Shown here: one piece after another, positions 6,512 to 9,189 of the stretch
How the letters are laid out: each line of letters starts with the position of its first letter
Position numbering within the stretch: position 1 is the first letter of the stretch
Source of the DNA: DATHVR01 sp035461175
GTDB taxonomy: Bacteria > Actinomycetota > Acidimicrobiia > Spongiisociales > ZC4RG35
Direction: 5' to 3'
Length of the DNA: 9,189 nt
NCBI GenBank assembly: GCA_035461175.1
Contig: DATHVR010000164.1
Span: forward strand, 1-9,189
Program-made: the position numbers and the translations under genes
The notes under the pieces: generated by a model
What the model saw: the letters and a program-made list of their open reading frames with translations, nothing else
Database searches by the model: none
Told to the model about the DNA's origin: nothing

Positions 6512-7684
6512 ATGCGGACCCTCAATCCGGGGGCAAGGAACCTGTTCCGAGCGGCACTGTTGATCTTCGTGGTCACGATCGTCATCGGAATCCTCAACGG
6601 CATGGACCTGTGGAGCCCGTCGCACGAGATGCTGCTCACCCACGTCCACGCCGGAACGCTGGGCTGGATCACGCTGGCGGTGGTCGGGACCGCTTTCCTA
6701 ATGTTCGAGGACGGCGGCGATGACCAGGCCGCCACGCTGGCGATGGCCACGATCGGGGCGGTGGTTCTGTATGTGATCGCATTCGCGACGGGTACCGGCA
6801 TCTTCCGGCCCATCGCCGGCACGTTGATGCTGATCGCCATCGTGTGGGCGCTGGTGTGGGTGTGGGGTCGCTACAACCGGTCGGCCAAGGCGACGCCCCA
6901 ACTCGGGGTCCTGCTGGCCATGGTTTCGCTTGCCATAGGCGCCGTGCTCGGCGTCCTGCTGGGACTGTTCATCGCCAACGGGTCGCTCCCCGGTCTGAGC
7001 ACCGAAACCGCTCAGGCGCTGGCGGGCGCCCATCCGCCGGCGATGCTGATCGGCTACCTGATTCTCGCCGGAGCCGCGGTGGCCGATTGGCTATTGGGTG
7101 GCAAGCCGGGAACTCTGGGCCGGGTGGTGGTGTGGCTGCTCTTCGCCGGCGGGATCATCGCCAACATCGCCCTCATATTCGACCTCGAAGCGTTGATCCA
7201 GGTGTTCAGCCTCCTCCAGGTGGTGGCGATCGTTCTCTTCGTGATTCGGATGTGGGAGCACGTCACACCTGGCGCCTGGTCGGGGAGCGACGCCAGCGGC
7301 ACCTTCGCTCGCCTGGCTGTGGTGTTCCTTCTCGTAGGAATCGGTCTCCTCGTGTATGTGGTCCAACTCTTCGTTTCGGGTGAGCTCAATCCCGAGACCG
7401 GGGAGGGTCCGATCGGCGTGCTCCTGGCCTTCGACCACTCGATGTTCATCGGAGTGATGACCAACGCAATATTCGGCGTCATCGCCAGGTCCGTTGGCAA
7501 GGGGAGCGATCCCGTCGTGATTTGGGCGATCAATGGCGGTCTCGCTCTGTTCCTGGTCGGCCTCGTGGCCGACGTGACAATCCTCAAGCAGATCGGGGCA
7601 CCGCTGATGGGCCTGGCGCTGCTGTACGGGATCTATGTCTACCTCAGGGAGCTGAGTACGCCCAGCGTTCCCCAAGCAGCGTGA
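6512..7684 (+). CDS. 12-helix membrane protein resembling a divergent haem-copper oxidase subunit I
   Basis: The 390-residue protein has about 12 hydrophobic segments, near residues 11-30, 42-65, 73-93, 99-118, 129-155, 172-195, 203-223, 226-247, 264-289, 302-325, 334-356 and 361-379. Six histidines occur: His38, His44, His46, His174, His250 and His309. Those at the starts of helices 2 (THVHAGTLGW, 43-52), 6 (GAHPPAMLIGY, 172-182) and 10 (FDHSMFIGVM, 307-316) match the three-fold 4-helix arrangement of haem-copper oxidases. HVHAGTLGW also resembles the haem-ligand motif of cbb3-type CcoN. The tandem histidines expected in helix 7 for a CuB site are absent, so ordinary oxygen reduction is doubtful. 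NnrS-like or another haem membrane protein is an alternative. It overlaps the cytochrome c gene by 4 nt, so the two products probably act together at the cytoplasmic membrane. The function is inferred, not recognised. Confidence 0.72.
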   Translation: MRTLNPGARNLFRAALLIFVVTIVIGILNGMDLWSPSHEMLLTHVHAGTLGWITLAVVGTAFLMFEDGGDDQAATLAMATIGAVVLYVIAFATGTGIFRPIAGTLMLIAIVWALVWVWGRYNRSAKATPQLGVLLAMVSLAIGAVLGVLLGLFIANGSLPGLSTETAQALAGAHPPAMLIGYLILAGAAVADWLLGGKPGTLGRVVVWLLFAGGIIANIALIFDLEALIQVFSLLQVVAIVLFVIRMWEHVTPGAWSGSDASGTFARLAVVFLLVGIGLLVYVVQLFVSGELNPETGEGPIGVLLAFDHSMFIGVMTNAIFGVIARSVGKGSDPVVIWAINGGLALFLVGLVADVTILKQIGAPLMGLALLYGIYVYLRELSTPSVPQAA

Positions 7685-8097
7685 TCCGAAGTCGTCTGGT
7701 CGTCCTGGCGTTGGCGGTGGTCCTCGCCGCCTGTGCCGGTCCGGCCACTGCTGACGACGACCCTTTGACAGTGGGACGGGATGTTTACGGCCGCATCTGC
7801 GCTTCGTGTCACGGCCCGACCGGTGAAGGAGGGGCGGGACCGGACCTGAGCGGGGTGCTGGAGACGTTCCCGACCTGTGAGCAGCACATCCTCTGGGTGG
7901 AACTGGGCTCGAATCGCTGGAAGGAGGAGGTCGGCCCGACCTACGGCGCCACAGACAAGGAAGTGTCAGGTGTGATGCCTTCGTTCCAGGAGTCGTTGAC
8001 GGCGGAGGAGATCGCTCAGGTGGCGGCTTATGAACGGGTGCGGTTCGGAGGAGCCCACAGCGAGGAGGCGGTGGCTCAGTGCGAGGGCGAGACCTAG
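7681..8097 (+). CDS. Lipid-anchored monohaem cytochrome c
   Basis: This 138-residue protein is predicted to be exported and anchored outside the membrane by a lipidated cysteine. Seen: a signal peptide of basic MIRSR, a hydrophobic core and lipobox LAAC with Cys18 as the first mature residue; the haem c attachment site CASCH (Cys40, Cys43, His44) followed by GPTGEGGAGPDLSG; and a probable distal ligand Met99 in GVMPSF, followed by LTAEEIAQVAAYER, the typical C-terminal helix of class I cytochromes c. Two further cysteines, Cys66 and Cys134, could form a disulphide. The start is GTG at 7681, whose GTGA overlaps the stop of the upstream membrane-protein gene, so the two are translationally coupled. 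It most likely passes electrons to or from that protein, as small membrane-anchored cytochromes do in NorCB and CcoNO. It is convergent with the DUF222 gene, with 1 nt between stops and no clear terminator. Confidence 0.9.
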   Translation: MIRSRLVVLALAVVLAACAGPATADDDPLTVGRDVYGRICASCHGPTGEGGAGPDLSGVLETFPTCEQHILWVELGSNRWKEEVGPTYGATDKEVSGVMPSFQESLTAEEIAQVAAYERVRFGGAHSEEAVAQCEGET

Positions 8098-8098
8098 G

Positions 8099-9189
8099 TC
8101 ACGGCGGTCCGGTGGCCAGGACCCGCCCATCCGGGCGGACAAAGATGGGATGCTCGGCTGTGCCCTGGACGGTCCAGCCACCTTCGTGAACCAGCACATG
8201 GTGGTGCCGGCAGAGTAGACAGAGGTTGCAGATATCGGAAGGCCCGTCGTGGAGGGTCCAGTGTTCGAGGTGATGGGCATCACACCAGTTCCAGGGCCGC
8301 CGGCAGTGGGGGAAGCGGCAGTGGCGGTCCCGAACTCTTAATGCCCGCCACTGGGCGGGGGAGACGGTGCGGCGGTTGCGTCCCAGGTCGAGGACCTCGG
8401 AGTCGGGGCCGGTGAGGAGCCGGCAGGTGATGGCGTCACACGCCAGTCGCTGCAAGGTCTCGGGGGACATCACGGTGCCGTCGAGCAGTTCGCTGACGCC
8501 GCCTCGGTCGACTCCCGTGAGGGTCTTCCAGTCTGCGACGACGGTCAGATGGGGTCGGTTGCCGTGGTCGAGCGGCACCGAGTCCGAGTTGAGGTGGCGG
8601 CGGACGATCTCCCTGAGGGCCTCGGCCCGCAGCTCCGACATGCGGGGGAGTTCACTCTTGGGAGTGGAGGCGACGAGTTCGTCGATCAGGGTGTCGAGAG
8701 CGGTGGAGAGAAGGTAGAGCAGTTCGGGGTCGAGGTCGCCGTCGAGCTTGCCGCGTCTGCCCATGGTCCTCGACAGGAAAACACGCGAGACCTCGTCGGG
8801 CCCGACATCGTCGGGTTCGCAGTGGGCCTGGCACCAGTATTCGACCGCCCGTCGGGTGTCACGAAGGTCGAGTCCCGATACGGACTCGGCCAGGGTGGGT
8901 TCGTCTGCGGCGAACTCGTCGGGGTGGCGGTTGCGCACCCGGGCGAGGATCTCGAGCTGATTGAGACTGAGCTGGCCGGCCGCGACCAATTTGGTGGCAT
9001 AAGGGACCCACTCCAGGGATCGGGCCAGGAAGACCTCCCGGTTGGCTTCACGCGGTCCCATCCCACAGCGAGCCACCAGGAAGGACGACGCCGAGGTGAA
9101 TCCGTCGTAGGTGAAGGCGGCTGAAGCGTCGAGGCGAGCAAGCAATTCGAGCCGGGCGAGGCGGATATCTTCGCCCACCGTGGTGATGT
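8099..9189 (-). CDS. DUF222 (13E12 repeat-type) protein with C-terminal HNH endonuclease domain (5' partial)
   Basis: The frame runs off the right edge. A GTG at 9178 would give 359 residues, but the family normally has more sequence before the helical part, so the true start is probably outside the window. Seen: an all-alpha DUF222 region (about 1-270) with CGMGPREANREVFLARSL (38-55) and AAGQLSLNQLEILARV (66-81), then a C-terminal HNH module with RDRHCRFPHCRRPWNWCDAH (283-302), CNLCLLCRHHHVLVHEGGW (317-335), His302/His303, Asn318 and His327. Cysteines 287, 292, 320 and 323 are candidate metal ligands. Known: these proteins are abundant and often multicopy in actinobacteria; most have no established role, and a nuclease activity is only inferred from the HNH motif. 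All motif residues look intact, so there is no sign of decay in the visible part. Confidence 0.88.
   Translation of the reverse strand, partial: ITTVGEDIRLARLELLARLDASAAFTYDGFTSASSFLVARCGMGPREANREVFLARSLEWVPYATKLVAAGQLSLNQLEILARVRNRHPDEFAADEPTLAESVSGLDLRDTRRAVEYWCQAHCEPDDVGPDEVSRVFLSRTMGRRGKLDGDLDPELLYLLSTALDTLIDELVASTPKSELPRMSELRAEALREIVRRHLNSDSVPLDHGNRPHLTVVADWKTLTGVDRGGVSELLDGTVMSPETLQRLACDAITCRLLTGPDSEVLDLGRNRRTVSPAQWRALRVRDRHCRFPHCRRPWNWCDAHHLEHWTLHDGPSDICNLCLLCRHHHVLVHEGGWTVQGTAEHPIFVRPDGRVLATGPP

Noticed and set aside
7522..7680. Cytochrome c frame extended upstream to 7522
   Set aside because: It would lie inside the membrane-protein gene and hide the lipoprotein signal peptide, which begins properly at the GTG at 7681.
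8123..8138. Hairpin CCGCCC-ATCC-GGGCGG at the 3' end of the DUF222 gene as a terminator for the cytochrome operon
   Set aside because: It is a 6-bp stem with no T-run on either strand and is explained by DUF222 codons.
8549..9124. Plus-strand open frame of 191 codons opposite the DUF222 gene
   Set aside because: The opposite strand carries intact DUF222 and HNH motifs; this frame is a shadow without recognisable features.
8099..9189. DUF222/HNH gene taken as evidence of a mobile element or homing endonuclease insertion
   Set aside because: No flanking repeats, intron or intein signals are seen, codon use matches the neighbours, and the family is a routine chromosomal component of actinobacteria.

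Overview
The window is a GC-rich chromosomal segment with strong G/C at third codon positions. Its content points to an actinobacterium, most plausibly outside the mycobacteria and possibly Acidimicrobiia-like. The reasons are a DUF222/13E12-type HNH protein, a short HU of 90 residues without the long basic mycobacterial tail, a cytosolic-type malate dehydrogenase, and a likely leaderless start for that gene. Placement below phylum level is inference.

Layout, left to right. At 1-843 (+) is the C-terminal part of a protein ending in two universal-stress-protein (Usp) domains, cut by the window edge. At 906-4242 (+) is a compact nadA-nadB-nadC operon: quinolinate synthase, L-aspartate oxidase and quinolinate phosphoribosyltransferase, the complete de novo route from aspartate to nicotinate mononucleotide. 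nadA and nadB overlap by 8 nt and nadB-nadC are 6 nt apart. Back-to-back with nadC lies a small gene at 4243-4419 (-) for a 58-residue protein with two predicted membrane helices. A 101-bp divergent spacer separates it from malate dehydrogenase (4521-5507, +). HU follows (5620-5892, +) and ends at a strong hairpin terminator (5916-5945).

On the other side of that terminator is a convergent SCP2-like lipid-binding protein (5967-6353, -). It is divergently transcribed from a two-gene unit: a 12-helix membrane protein (6512-7684, +) resembling a divergent haem-copper oxidase subunit I, and a lipid-anchored monohaem cytochrome c (7681-8097, +), overlapping by 4 nt. Their shared 158-bp intergenic region holds a 22-bp inverted repeat, a good candidate repressor operator. 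The window closes with a DUF222/HNH protein (8099-9189, -), tail-to-tail with the cytochrome gene with 1 nt between stops.

Most of the window is core metabolism (NAD synthesis, TCA cycle, nucleoid protein). The part most worth a second look is the SCP2 / oxidase-like / cytochrome c locus at about 5967-8097. The membrane protein carries an HVH-x-G-x-LGW motif in its second helix plus single histidines at the starts of helices 6 and 10, but lacks the histidine set expected for a CuB site. No tRNA, rRNA, CRISPR array, insertion sequence or attachment site was seen.
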